Source: Bacteroidota bacterium (lineage in GTDB: Bacteria > Bacteroidota > Bacteroidia > Bacteroidales > Paludibacteraceae). From it: a stretch of 34,928 nucleotides of DNA. The first letter of the stretch is position 1. Each line of letters opens with the position of its first letter. Under the pieces are notes generated by a model that did not search any database, was not told the DNA's origin, and saw only the letters and a list, made by a program, of their open reading frames with translations. This document shows positions 1 to 7,736 of the stretch, piece by piece. A program made the translations under genes and the position numbers. The stretch spans positions 1-34,928 of the forward strand of contig JAUZOL010000019.1 of assembly GCA_030706455.1 (NCBI GenBank), given 5' to 3'.

Positions 1-680
1 ACTCCCTTTACGTGGATCAGTGGGACTGGGAACGCGTTATGTCGGCCGAAGAACGCAACATCGATTTCCTGAAATCTATCGTAAGAAGGATATACAGCAC
101 GTTTCTTCGCACCGAATACCTGGTTTCGGAAAGCTTCCCTGAAATACATCCTTCGCTTCCATCCGACATTACCTTCGTTCATTCCGAAGAGCTACGCAAG
201 CTTTATCCCGATCTTTCGCCCAAAGAACGTGAATATAATGTAGCCAAACAATACGGTGCGGTATTTATTATAGGTATTGGTGGTCCGCTTGGCGACGGAG
301 AAAAACACGACGGTCGTGCGCCGGACTATGACGACTGGACATCTGCCGGAGAGAAAGGACTTCCGGGACTTAACGGAGATATCATTCTCTGGAATCCGGT
401 TCTTGAAATTCCGTTTGAAGTCTCTTCCATGGGAATCCGGGTAGACAAAGCCGCCCTGATGAAACAACTTGAAATGGAAGGAAAAACGGAACGCCTCCAA
501 ATGTATTTCCACAAACGACTGATGGAAGACTCGTTGCCCCTTTCGGTAGGTGGCGGTATCGGACAATCACGCCTCTGCATGTTTTTCCTGCGCAAAGCCC
601 ATATCGGAGAAATTCAGGCAAGCATCTGGCCCGAAGAAATGTATGAGCAATGTAAAAAATTAAATATCAACCTGATATAA
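1..680 (+). CDS. asnA: Aspartate--ammonia ligase (AsnA), C-terminal part
   Basis: Makes asparagine from aspartate, ammonia and ATP in the cytoplasm; a class II aminoacyl-tRNA-synthetase-like fold. The frame is already open at base 3 (S-L-Y before the VDQWDWERVM motif), so the gene enters from the left edge. From memory E. coli AsnA is about 330 residues, so about the first 115 are missing. Visible family blocks are VDQWDWERVM, the aspartate/ATP-site stretch RAPDYDDW, GLNGDI-WNPVLE, SSMGIRVD and GGGIGQSRLCM (class II motif 3 with its Arg), then IWPEEM near the end. The in-frame GTG at 12 is an internal Val codon, not a start. Stop at 678-680 is followed within 10 bases by a terminator hairpin. 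Nothing looks broken in the part present. Confidence 0.96.
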   Translation, partial: SLYVDQWDWERVMSAEERNIDFLKSIVRRIYSTFLRTEYLVSESFPEIHPSLPSDITFVHSEELRKLYPDLSPKEREYNVAKQYGAVFIIGIGGPLGDGEKHDGRAPDYDDWTSAGEKGLPGLNGDIILWNPVLEIPFEVSSMGIRVDKAALMKQLEMEGKTERLQMYFHKRLMEDSLPLSVGGGIGQSRLCMFFLRKAHIGEIQASIWPEEMYEQCKKLNINLI

Positions 681-686
681 TTAAAC

Positions 687-724
687 GAGAAAGAGAGTCG
701 GATCGGCTCTCTTTCTCCTTTTTT
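687..724 (+). terminator. Intrinsic terminator after asnA, convergent site
   Basis: An 11-bp perfect stem (GAGAAAGAGAG at 687-697 pairing with CTCTCTTTCTC at 707-717) is followed by C and six T (719-724). It lies between the asnA stop and the end of the convergent MFS gene (stop at 734), so it may also stop transcription from the other side, where the T-tract is poorer. Confidence 0.85.
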
Positions 725-733
725 GGGAAACGG

Positions 734-1966
734 TTATTTATCGTTGCGGCTTCGCACTCTGATTGTGCTCAGGGTATTCCGAGCAAGTAGAATACCAAGT
801 ACAACCAGCAGCGATGCCATCATAAATGGAGCTCCCGGAAAATAAAGCGACGTCCCTTTTGCTGTAAAATGAGAAAAAAGCGTAGTCATCAACACCGGAC
901 CCACAATGGATGTGACGCTGCGCAAGCTGGTGAGTGCTCCTTGCAACTCTCCCTGTTCATTGGACGGTACTTCGTTGGAAATAATGCTTTGAGCCGCCGG
1001 ATCGGCAATGCCACCCAGACTGAACGGAATCATTAACGGAAATAACATCCAGCCCTGCGGCACAAATGCAATGAGCAGGAATCCTAATCCATAAAAAGCA
1101 AGCCCGATGTAGATCGATTTTACCGGACCTAATTTCGGATTGACAACACGCACCAGACCTCCTTGTACGATTGCCATCAAAAGACCTATCAATCCCAGGG
1201 AATAACCTACTAACGACTCGTTCCAGTGGAAAGCCTCCATTGTGAAATAGGTCCATGTACTTTGAGTTGCAAAACTGGCCACCATCACACAAATCAACGA
1301 ACCAACCATCCCCGACACAATCGGATATTTACGCAACAACATCAGTGAACCTATCGGATTGGCCCGCCGAATATCAAACTTACGACGGTTCTCTTTCGGC
1401 AACGATTCGGGTAAAACGAAATAGCCGTAAATCCAGTTCAAAAAGGTAAGGCCGGCGGCCACCAGAAAAGGCAGTTGCAGACTGTACTGTCCGAGAACGC
1501 CGCCCAACACCGGACCGATGATAAATCCCAAACCAAAGGCAGCCCCGATCAAGCCGAAGTTTTGAGCCCGTTTTTCAGGAGTACTGATGTCGGCTACATA
1601 AGCAGTTGCCGTACTAAAACTTGCCCCTGTGATGCCTGCCAAAACTCGCCCCAAAAAGAGCCAACCGATAGAAGGAGCAAAAGCTATAATCAGGTAATTG
1701 AGCCCAAAGCCGAAAAGTGCAATAAGCAATACAGGACGCCGCCCGAAACGGTCGCTCAGGCTCCCGATAACCGGAGAGAAAAGGAATTGCATCACTGAAA
1801 ACGAAAACATCAGCCAACCACTGTAAACAGAGGCATGGCTGAGGTCACTTCCAATAAGGTGACTGATATATTTTGGAATAACCGGAATGATGATACCGAA
1901 GCCGATAACATCGAGTAAAAGTGTAATGAAAATAAAACCCAATGCAGGTTTACGATTGTCTGACAT
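734..1966 (-). CDS. Tet-like MFS drug/H+ antiporter
   Basis: A 410-residue inner-membrane exporter of the major facilitator superfamily with about 12 hydrophobic segments. Family marks: the first helix LLLDVIGFGIIIPVIP with the Asp typical of TetA-type antiporters, the loop 2-3 motif GSLSDRFGRRPVLL (motif A, about residues 67-80), and motif C-like GFIIGPVLGGVLG (about 148-160). Length matches TetA-class proteins (about 400). It belongs to the Tet/multidrug branch by these motifs, but the substrate cannot be read from sequence and tetracycline resistance should not be assumed. ATG at 1964-1966. It is convergent with asnA and divergent from the gene at 2210. A perfect 8-bp palindrome lies about 30-45 bases upstream (1995-2013) and may be the operator of a local repressor. 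Confidence 0.88.
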   Translation of the reverse strand: MSDNRKPALGFIFITLLLDVIGFGIIIPVIPKYISHLIGSDLSHASVYSGWLMFSFSVMQFLFSPVIGSLSDRFGRRPVLLIALFGFGLNYLIIAFAPSIGWLFLGRVLAGITGASFSTATAYVADISTPEKRAQNFGLIGAAFGLGFIIGPVLGGVLGQYSLQLPFLVAAGLTFLNWIYGYFVLPESLPKENRRKFDIRRANPIGSLMLLRKYPIVSGMVGSLICVMVASFATQSTWTYFTMEAFHWNESLVGYSLGLIGLLMAIVQGGLVRVVNPKLGPVKSIYIGLAFYGLGFLLIAFVPQGWMLFPLMIPFSLGGIADPAAQSIISNEVPSNEQGELQGALTSLRSVTSIVGPVLMTTLFSHFTAKGTSLYFPGAPFMMASLLVVLGILLARNTLSTIRVRSRNDK

Positions 1967-1994
1967 AACTTTATATAGTTTGATTTCGGCTGCA

Positions 1995-2013
1995 AAGGAA
2001 TAGCTTATTCCTT
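1995..2013. promoter_or_regulatory. Palindrome in the MFS promoter region
   Basis: AAGGAATA (1995-2002), three-base spacer, TATTCCTT (2006-2013): a perfect 8-bp inverted repeat. It overlaps TTCCTTTG (minus strand, 1993-2000), one mismatch from the Bacteroides -7 consensus TAnnTTTG. Symmetry plus overlap with a promoter core suggests an operator; a small hairpin in the leader is the alternative. Confidence 0.4.
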
Positions 2014-2209
2014 AGTTATACTATCAAAAATCGACGAAGCCGTTGTTTCTGGGGGACGAATGAAGGATTTTAGCCTTTGATTTTTCATTACCACTGTCAA
2101 TAAAAGAGAAAATTAGTAAAGCCATCTCTTCATATTAAATAAAACCCGTATTTTTGAAATTCGTATTAAGCATCCTATTCTCTAGAGAAGCTTTCAAAGC
2201 TATTGCTCC

Positions 2210-2839
2210 ATGTATGACCTCTTGATGTACTATCTCCCTTTTATTCTTATCCTCTCCAGAGGATTAATAGGACTAATCATCCTATTTGGATTAAAGAATC
2301 CCTTTATCCGGTTACATTTTCTCCCGGCCTTTGTCACTGGCGCTTCTTTCGACATCTTGGATGGCATTATTTGCAGAACCTACGGAGGATCTCACTATCC
2401 ATTAATTATAGGCAAATTAGACAGCTATGCCGATTTCGTCTTTTACCTCTCTGCTTTTGTTTTTCTTTTAGCTTATCACAAAAACAGTATAGATAAACTC
2501 AAATACTTTTTGTTCGGAATTTTAATTTTACAGATCATTTCATGGATCTATTCGCTTATTAAGTTCGGGTCTCTTACTTCTTACCATCCTTATAGTGCTA
2601 AAGTCTGGGGAGTACTAATGATTGCTGGTATTATAGAACTCTGTCTGATTAATAAAAAACGTATTCTATTCATCATGTGCATTGCAGGAGTAATCTGTAT
2701 ATGTGAAGAAATCGCAATAACCTATATACTTCCTCACAAACAGACAAATGTTGAATCCATCTTTAAGGCCGTGCGCATTCAACATGACACATCTCTTACC
2801 TTTAAACACGTCAAAGGACCATTTCCCATAGAGAAATAG
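2210..2839 (+). CDS. CDP-alcohol phosphatidyltransferase-like membrane protein
   Basis: A 209-residue, strongly hydrophobic protein with about six membrane segments. Residues 48-75 carry a variant of the CDP-alcohol phosphatidyltransferase signature (D-x2-D-G-x2-A-R ... G-x3-D-x3-D): D48, D51, G52, R56, G68, D71 and D75 are present, but the Ala before Arg is Cys55, the Arg-Gly spacer is 11 rather than 8-9, and G68 is two rather than three residues before D71. The family uses the four Asp to bind two metal ions and swap CMP for an alcohol in phospholipid synthesis. Substrate is unknown, and the altered motif leaves activity uncertain. The C-terminal third (from about 170) is a soluble tail. 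It is divergent from the MFS gene and convergent with the nitroreductase (26-base gap). ATG at 2210; a second Met at codon 6 is possible. Confidence 0.65.
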   Translation: MYDLLMYYLPFILILSRGLIGLIILFGLKNPFIRLHFLPAFVTGASFDILDGIICRTYGGSHYPLIIGKLDSYADFVFYLSAFVFLLAYHKNSIDKLKYFLFGILILQIISWIYSLIKFGSLTSYHPYSAKVWGVLMIAGIIELCLINKKRILFIMCIAGVICICEEIAITYILPHKQTNVESIFKAVRIQHDTSLTFKHVKGPFPIEK

Positions 2840-2865
2840 CCCTTCCGTTTCGTTCAAAAATCACC

Positions 2866-3501
2866 TTATTTGTATTCGATAACAAACTCTTCTTTAGGAT
2901 TCCGCACCTTCTTCATCTTTACCAACCAGTCATTAGTTGCGTCACGATAGCCCAAGGGGAGCAAAAGGACACTTTTCAATCCTTTCGACTTCAAATCGAG
3001 TAATTCGTCCAGCTCATCGGGAGAAAAACCTTCCATTGGTGTTGCATCCACTTTGAGTTCGGCTGCCTGAGCAATAGCCATCGCGAAACCGATGTAGGCC
3101 TGACGTGCAGTGTGTACAAAGTTTTCTTCGGCAGTTTGTTGCAGATAAAGAGCCTTGATTTTGTCGGTGTACGACCCGAAACGACCACGGGGCAAGCCGC
3201 GTTCATCCGTCGTGTAATCGTAAATTGTATCGATACGCTCTTCGGTATAGCGATCCCAGGCCGCAAAAACCAGCAAGTGCGAGCAGTCAGCCACTATTTG
3301 TTGATCCCAGGCGATGGGAACTATTTTTTCTTTTAATTCCTGATTGGTAATAACCAATACTCTGAATTGTTGTAACCCGGAGGAAGTAGGCGCAAAACGA
3401 GCTGCTTCCAGAATTTTATCGACATCCTCCTGAGCAACTTTTCGGGTAGGATTGTACTGTTTTGTGGCATAACGCCACTGAAGATTTTCTAATAATGTCA
3501 T
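2866..3501 (-). CDS. Nitroreductase-family NAD(P)H oxidoreductase
   Basis: A 211-residue cytoplasmic flavoprotein of the nitroreductase family (FMN-dependent, reduces nitro compounds, quinones or similar with NAD(P)H). Visible marks: the N-terminal FMN-phosphate block LQWRYATKQYN, the family block ILEAARFAPTSSGLQQFRVLVI, AYIGFAMAIAQAAELKVDATPMEGF in the centre, and the C-terminal LLPLGYRDATNDWLVKMKK. Length fits the NfsB-like branch. I chose ATG 3501 rather than the upstream in-frame ATG at 3534 because homologues begin a few residues before the LQWRYATK block. It lies 48 bases downstream of the ohrR-like gene on the same strand, so co-transcription is likely and the gene may be induced by the oxidants or electrophiles that regulator senses. 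Confidence 0.9.
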   Translation of the reverse strand: MTLLENLQWRYATKQYNPTRKVAQEDVDKILEAARFAPTSSGLQQFRVLVITNQELKEKIVPIAWDQQIVADCSHLLVFAAWDRYTEERIDTIYDYTTDERGLPRGRFGSYTDKIKALYLQQTAEENFVHTARQAYIGFAMAIAQAAELKVDATPMEGFSPDELDELLDLKSKGLKSVLLLPLGYRDATNDWLVKMKKVRNPKEEFVIEYK

Positions 3502-3549
3502 AATAATGTCGTTTACAGTTTTGATATAAAACAAACAGGAAGAGTCCGA

Positions 3550-3996
3550 TTATTCGGTTTTGCCGGCAGAAGTACACCCCCGATTGGTTTTTGCCAATAA
3601 CTTACGGGCAACATTGCGCAGCTCAGTCAATTCTTCCAGAGTCACATTCATGCTTTGCATCACTTTCCCGGGAATGTCTGTTGCAGAAGACTTAAGATCA
3701 ACCCCGTCTATTGTCAGCGAAATTTCCACTACACGTTCATCAGATGAACGCCTTGTTCTGGAAATCAACCCCTTTTGTTCAAGCCGTTTCAACAATGGAG
3801 TCAGCGTGCCCGAATCGAGCAACAACCGTTCTCCCAACTGATTCACGGTCTGAGGCTGAGACTCCCATAAAACCATCATTACAAGATATTGAGGGTAAGT
3901 CAGATCAATCTCATCCAGTAACGGACGGTAGTGATTAATAATTTCCCGTGAAAGGGCATATAGCGGAAAACAAGCCTGATTGTCTAATTGTAACAC
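3550..3996 (-). CDS. ohrR: OhrR-type MarR-family redox regulator
   Basis: A 148-residue winged-helix repressor of the MarR family, OhrR branch. The N-terminus LDNQACFPLYA matches the region around the peroxide-sensing Cys15 of Bacillus subtilis OhrR, giving sensor Cys9; the two tyrosines that hydrogen-bond that Cys are matched by Tyr23 (HYRPLLD) and Tyr34 (LTYPQY). The recognition helix block LLLDSGTLTPLLKRLEQKGLISRTRRSSDER is highly typical. A second Cys at 141 near the C-terminus is compatible with the two-Cys mechanism known from Xanthomonas OhrR, but its position is not diagnostic. The start is GTG at 3994-3996 with AGGAA just before it; an in-frame stop lies five codons upstream, so no longer start exists. 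The usual partner peroxidase gene ohr is not in this window; the nitroreductase follows instead. Confidence 0.9.
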   Translation of the reverse strand: MLQLDNQACFPLYALSREIINHYRPLLDEIDLTYPQYLVMMVLWESQPQTVNQLGERLLLDSGTLTPLLKRLEQKGLISRTRRSSDERVVEISLTIDGVDLKSSATDIPGKVMQSMNVTLEELTELRNVARKLLAKTNRGCTSAGKTE

Positions 3997-4022
3997 TTCC
4001 TGATAATATTAAAATTCGGGTG

Positions 4023-4046
4023 CAAAGATAATACATTGTGCGCAAT
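4023..4046 (-). promoter_or_regulatory. ohrR promoter with operator-like palindrome
   Basis: On the minus strand TATCTTTG (4023-4030) matches the Bacteroides -7 element exactly, 27 bases before the GTG start. Immediately upstream lies ATTGTGCGCAAT (4035-4046), a 12-base palindrome with one mismatch, and next to it a weaker inverted repeat (AATATTA 4044-4050, TAATAT 4058-4063). OhrR proteins usually bind AT-rich inverted repeats over their own promoters, so autoregulation here is a reasonable inference. Confidence 0.45.
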
Positions 4047-4139
4047 ATTATTTCGCGTAATATATTAAACTGTATTAATACGAAAAAAAAGAGAGAACCG
4101 GCTTCAGCGGATAAAGTAGCCTGATCTGTAAAAAAAGTG

Positions 4140-4147
4140 TAATTTTG
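4140..4147 (+). promoter_or_regulatory. Candidate -7 element before the acyltransferase gene
   Basis: TAATTTTG matches TAnnTTTG and sits 55 bases before the ATG at 4203. No convincing -33 TTG is seen at the right distance. Confidence 0.3.
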
Positions 4148-4202
4148 CGCCACGTATTACAATTTCATTTATCGGGGCTTAACGACCAACAAAAGCATAA
4201 AC

Positions 4203-5240
4203 ATGCATCACCAGAAAAAGAAGTTTGTTTGGGCAAACGACCTCAGAGCACTTGCAACTGTGAGTGTTATCATTTTGCATGTTTCTTCCGGAATAGTGAA
4301 TAAATATGGCGATGTTCCGCAATCGGAGTGGTGGGTCGCGAATGTATTCGACAGCCTTGTGCGCTTTTGCGTGCCGGTATTTCTGATGCTAACCGGGGCT
4401 TTAATTCTGCCAAAGACTTACAAGTTAGGAGAATTCTTCAAGAAACGCATTACCAGAATCCTACTGCCCTTCCTCTTTTGGAGCCTGATTTACATCGCTT
4501 ACAAAATCTATCTGAAAAGGGAGCACGGAATCGAAATGGACTTTTGGCAAACCTACAGTTACATTGTCTATCAACTCAAAACCGGCGCCTCATATCACCT
4601 GTGGTATGTATACATGCTGATTGGAGTCTATCTCATTATTCCATTAGTAAGCAAGTGGATTGTCAATAGTTCCGGGAAAGAGATATTCTACTACATCATC
4701 GTATGGATCTGCGTGTTATTGTTCAATTTGCCGGGGATCAATCCTTCGGTGCCCAATATCAATTTTACTTATTTTTCGGGCTATCTGGGTTATCCCATCC
4801 TCGGTTACCTGTTAGCGTATAAAATTGAGGGAAAAAGAGCAAAAATAATGGGATTTCTGCTCTTCATTACCGGAGTGATCGTCACCATGATCGGTACTTA
4901 TCTGTCGTCGGAAAATGACGGTGATTTTAACGGCTATTTTTATACCTATCTAAGTCCCAATGTAATTATCACAGCGGCAGGTATATTTGTGTTTATAAAA
5001 CACTATCATCTTCCGCTGGGGAAATTCAGGTTGGTGACAAATCTAATCAGCAAATACAGTTTCGGCATCTATCTGTCACATGTTTTCATCCTGACCCAAT
5101 TGTCGGATGCCGGTTTTACTGCTTCGTTTATCAATCCGTTGATTGGGATTCCGTGTGTGACTATTGTTTGCTTGTTAGCCTCATTTATAGTCACCTTCCT
5201 CTTGTCGAAAATTCCTCTGGGTAAACATGTTTCAGGATGA
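4203..5240 (+). CDS. Acyltransferase-3 family membrane protein (WecH/OafA-like)
   Basis: A 345-residue integral membrane protein with about ten hydrophobic helices. It belongs to the acyltransferase-3 family, which moves acyl groups (often acetyl) onto sugars of surface glycans. The N-terminal block NDLRALATVSVIILHVSSG contains the R-x10-H motif (Arg15, His26) thought essential in this family. Helix 2-3 FCVPVFLMLTGALIL and the following KRITRILLPFLFWSLIY are also typical, as is the late ISKYSFGIYLSHVFI block. There is no extra SGNH domain, so the stand-alone WecH-like form fits best. The acceptor is unknown and no glycan cluster adjoins. It is convergent with the next MFS gene, 11 bases from stop to stop. 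Confidence 0.88.
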   Translation: MHHQKKKFVWANDLRALATVSVIILHVSSGIVNKYGDVPQSEWWVANVFDSLVRFCVPVFLMLTGALILPKTYKLGEFFKKRITRILLPFLFWSLIYIAYKIYLKREHGIEMDFWQTYSYIVYQLKTGASYHLWYVYMLIGVYLIIPLVSKWIVNSSGKEIFYYIIVWICVLLFNLPGINPSVPNINFTYFSGYLGYPILGYLLAYKIEGKRAKIMGFLLFITGVIVTMIGTYLSSENDGDFNGYFYTYLSPNVIITAAGIFVFIKHYHLPLGKFRLVTNLISKYSFGIYLSHVFILTQLSDAGFTASFINPLIGIPCVTIVCLLASFIVTFLLSKIPLGKHVSG

Positions 5241-5251
5241 CAAATTAGCTG

Positions 5252-6511
5252 TCACACAGCATCTTTCAATTCCAGCTTGCGCAGTTTAGGCGCTTTACGG
5301 GAAGCAATGCCCACAATAAGTAATGTCATGCAGCCCCCGAAAATAACGGAGGGGATCGTTCCCATGTATTTTGCAGTCAGCCCCGATTCGAAGGTACCAA
5401 TTTCGTTGGAAGAGCCGATAAAGATACTGTTGACCGCCGCCACGCGCCCGCGAACCTCATCGGGAGTATAGAGCTGAAGAACACTTCCGCGCACTACCAC
5501 GCTCATATTGTCGAACGAACCGCTCAAAAGCAACAGAAATGCCGATAAATAGAAGTTTTTGGAGAGTGCGAAAGCAATAATCGCCAGGCCGAACCCCGCT
5601 ACGCACCAGAGTAGTTTACGTCCCGATCGGTTGACCGGAGGATTGAAGGCCAGATAAACCGACATCAGGATGGCGCCCACTGCCGGAGCAGCACGCAAAA
5701 CACCGAGCCCTTCGGGTCCCGTTTTCAGAATATCGGAAGCAAAAACCGGCAACAACGCCACCGCATCTCCAAACAGTACGGCAAACATATCGAGACTGAA
5801 AGCGCCAAGAAGAATCTGGTTCTTGAATACATACCGTACCCCAACACTGATCCTCTCAAAGATATTTTCGTCGGTATTGATGACAGGAGCAACTCTTTGA
5901 CTCTTCACGCGGCTAATGAGATAGATTGCAAAGGCATACAGGATAAATACCCCCGAATAGGCCGGAACAACCCCTGAAAATCCGTACAACAAACCTCCGA
6001 AAGCAGGTCCGATAACGGCCGCCAACTGCCAATTGGTACTATTCCAGGTTGCCGCGCTGGTAAGCTTATCCCTCGGAACAATTTGTCCTAAAAATGCAGT
6101 ATGCGCCGGCATTAGTACTCCCCGCACAAAACCGGTGAGAAAAATGGTGATAAACATGGGAAAAATGCCAAACCGGGTGTAGCAATCGAGTTCCGGAACA
6201 CTGTATGCCAACAGAATACCGGCTCCTACCAGTAAGAGAATAGTCGTATATTGTATGATTTTCTTCCGGTCCCAGATATCGGCAAAATGACCCGCAAACA
6301 GGGCGATCCCAACCTGCGGAACTGCCTCTACCAACCCGATCACACCCAGCAACAATACATTTTTCGTAAGACTATATACCTGCCAACCGATCACAATCGA
6401 CTGCATCATGGTGGCACAGGTCATCACAAACCGATAGGTCAGAAAGTAACGAACGTTATCGATCTTCAATACATCGAATGCTTCGTTGGAAAAGATTTTC
6501 TTCGGATTCAT
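5252..6511 (-). CDS. MFS exporter, EntS-like (MFS_3)
   Basis: A 419-residue inner-membrane protein with about 12 hydrophobic segments, of the MFS_3 branch that includes the enterobactin exporter EntS. Marks: N-terminal FLTYRFVMTCATMMQSIVIGWQVYSLT, the loop GHFADIWDRKKI (motif A form), LGQIVPRDKLTSAATWNSTNWQLAAVIGPAFGGLLYGF, and late FLLLLSGSFDNMSVVVRGSVLQLYTPDEVRGRVAAVNSIFIGSSNEIGTFESG. The last block is conserved across this family. The substrate is unknown and no siderophore genes are in the window. I chose ATG 6511 rather than the longer in-frame ATG at 6553, which adds 14 residues of unlikely leader and runs into a hairpin. It lies 116 bases downstream of pheS on the same strand. Confidence 0.85.
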   Translation of the reverse strand: MNPKKIFSNEAFDVLKIDNVRYFLTYRFVMTCATMMQSIVIGWQVYSLTKNVLLLGVIGLVEAVPQVGIALFAGHFADIWDRKKIIQYTTILLLVGAGILLAYSVPELDCYTRFGIFPMFITIFLTGFVRGVLMPAHTAFLGQIVPRDKLTSAATWNSTNWQLAAVIGPAFGGLLYGFSGVVPAYSGVFILYAFAIYLISRVKSQRVAPVINTDENIFERISVGVRYVFKNQILLGAFSLDMFAVLFGDAVALLPVFASDILKTGPEGLGVLRAAPAVGAILMSVYLAFNPPVNRSGRKLLWCVAGFGLAIIAFALSKNFYLSAFLLLLSGSFDNMSVVVRGSVLQLYTPDEVRGRVAAVNSIFIGSSNEIGTFESGLTAKYMGTIPSVIFGGCMTLLIVGIASRKAPKLRKLELKDAV

Positions 6512-6535
6512 AGCCGGTAGTTTTTGAATATACGC

Positions 6536-6572
6536 ACACAGGCTGCCCCGCAATGGAACAGCCTGTGTTTTT
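6536..6572 (+). terminator. Terminator-like hairpin facing against its neighbours
   Basis: A 10-bp stem (6536-6545 with 6559-6568) followed by a run of five T (6568-6572) on the plus strand. Both flanking genes are on the minus strand, where the same stem lacks a T-run. It may block antisense transcription towards pheS, or be a leader hairpin of the MFS gene. Confidence 0.45.
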
Positions 6573-6584
6573 CGTTATTAGAAG

Positions 6585-6607
6585 TCTCTTCTGTTTTCCA
6601 GAAGAGA
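6585..6607 (-). terminator. Hairpin just after pheS
   Basis: TCTCTTCTG (6585-6593) pairs perfectly with CAGAAGAGA (6599-6607) over a 5-base loop, 21 bases beyond the pheS stop. There is no clear T-tract, so it may act as an mRNA end-stabiliser or weak terminator. Confidence 0.4.
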
Positions 6608-6627
6608 GATCGTTGGTAATTTGCTCT

Positions 6628-7647
6628 TTAGTTTGCCGACTCGAACTGCCGTAAGAACCTGACATCGTTTTCGGAGAACATCCGGAGATCTTTCACCTGA
6701 TACTTCAGGTTGGTGATACGTTCTATACCCATACCGAAAGCGTAGCCGGAATAAACCTTGCTGTCGATGCCGCAAGCTTCAAGGACATTCGGATCTACCA
6801 TACCGCAACCAAGAATTTCCACCCAACCGGTATATTTACAGAAGGGACAACCTTCGCCGTGGCAAAGATTGCAGGAAATATCCATGTCGGCCGATGGTTC
6901 GGTGAACGGGAAATAGGACGGACGCAAACGGATTTTGGTATCTTCGCCGAACATCTCTTTGGCAAAGTAAAGCAATGCCTGTTTCAGGTCGGCAAACGAT
7001 ACGTTTTTGTCGATATAAAGACCTTCCACCTGGTGAAAGAAGCAGTGTGCACGATAGGAAATAGCTTCGTTACGATACACACGACCCGGGCAAATAACGC
7101 GGATCGGCGGTTGCTGATTGAGCATTACACGCGACTGAACCGACGATGTGTGGGTACGGAGCAATACATCGGGATCTTTTTCGATGAAGAAAGTATCCTG
7201 CATATCGCGGGCCGGGTGTTCGGGCGGGAAGTTGAGCGCACCGAAAACGTGCCAGTCATCTTCCACTTCGGGACCTTCGGCAATAGTGAAGCCGATGCGG
7301 GCAAAAATATCGACAATTTCGTTTTTAACGATAGAGAGCGGATGGCGTGTTCCCAACAGAATGGGATCGGCTGAACGTGTCAGGTCGGTTTCGCTACCAG
7401 CAGAAGCGCTGTTTTCGAGCGACTCTTTCAGTTCGTTGATCTTGGCAGTGGCGGCCTCTTTCAACTCGTTAAGCAACTGACCCACCTGACGTTTCTGGTC
7501 GTTAGGTACTTCACGAAATGCATTGAACAAAGAGGTGATTTCTCCCTTTTTGCTGAGGTATTTTATACGTAATTCTTCCGCTTTTTCATGTGTGGCGGCT
7601 GTCAGGCTTTCCACTTCGGCCTTCAGCTGGTTTATCTTATCAATCAT
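6628..7647 (-). CDS. pheS: Phenylalanine--tRNA ligase, alpha subunit
   Basis: Catalytic alpha subunit of the (alpha-beta)2 enzyme that charges tRNA-Phe; 339 residues, the normal length. An N-terminal coiled-coil tRNA-binding arm (about residues 1-90, rich in K/E/L) is followed by the class II catalytic domain: HPLSIVKNEIVDIFARIGF, the motif 2 block FHQVEGLYIDKNVSFADLK, the Cys-rich CHGEGCPFCKYTGWVEILGCGMVDP and the motif 3 block YSGYAFGMGIERI. The start ATG at 7645-7647 is supported by typical N-terminal sequence. pheT is not adjacent in this window; separate pheS and pheT loci are common in Bacteroidota. A -7 promoter element is visible 24-31 bases upstream. The MFS gene follows on the same strand after two hairpins. 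Confidence 0.97.
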   Translation of the reverse strand: MIDKINQLKAEVESLTAATHEKAEELRIKYLSKKGEITSLFNAFREVPNDQKRQVGQLLNELKEAATAKINELKESLENSASAGSETDLTRSADPILLGTRHPLSIVKNEIVDIFARIGFTIAEGPEVEDDWHVFGALNFPPEHPARDMQDTFFIEKDPDVLLRTHTSSVQSRVMLNQQPPIRVICPGRVYRNEAISYRAHCFFHQVEGLYIDKNVSFADLKQALLYFAKEMFGEDTKIRLRPSYFPFTEPSADMDISCNLCHGEGCPFCKYTGWVEILGCGMVDPNVLEACGIDSKVYSGYAFGMGIERITNLKYQVKDLRMFSENDVRFLRQFESAN

Positions 7648-7670
7648 AACGATATGAATTTTTCAGAGTG

Positions 7671-7678
7671 CAAAGGTA
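7671..7678 (-). promoter_or_regulatory. pheS promoter, -7 element
   Basis: TACCTTTG on the minus strand matches TAnnTTTG exactly, followed by the GCA often seen after it. The spacing leaves a leader of about 15-20 bases before the pheS ATG. The -33 region is not clear. Confidence 0.5.
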
Positions 7679-7708
7679 TTGATTTTTTACGAGAAAGTGA
7701 TATTTAAA

Positions 7709-7726
7709 TAGCCTCTGTTTCGGCTA
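7709..7726 (-). terminator. Weak terminator after the DUF2156 gene
   Basis: On the minus strand a 5-bp stem TAGCC/GGCTA with an 8-base loop is followed by TTTAAATA, 11 bases past the stop of the gene ending at 7737. The stem is short, so this is tentative. Confidence 0.3.
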
Positions 7727-7736
7727 CTTTCGCAAC

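Noticed and set aside
734-1966. Calling the first MFS gene a tetracycline resistance gene
   Set aside because: TetA-like motifs are shared by many drug exporters; no tetR neighbour and no basis for the substrate.
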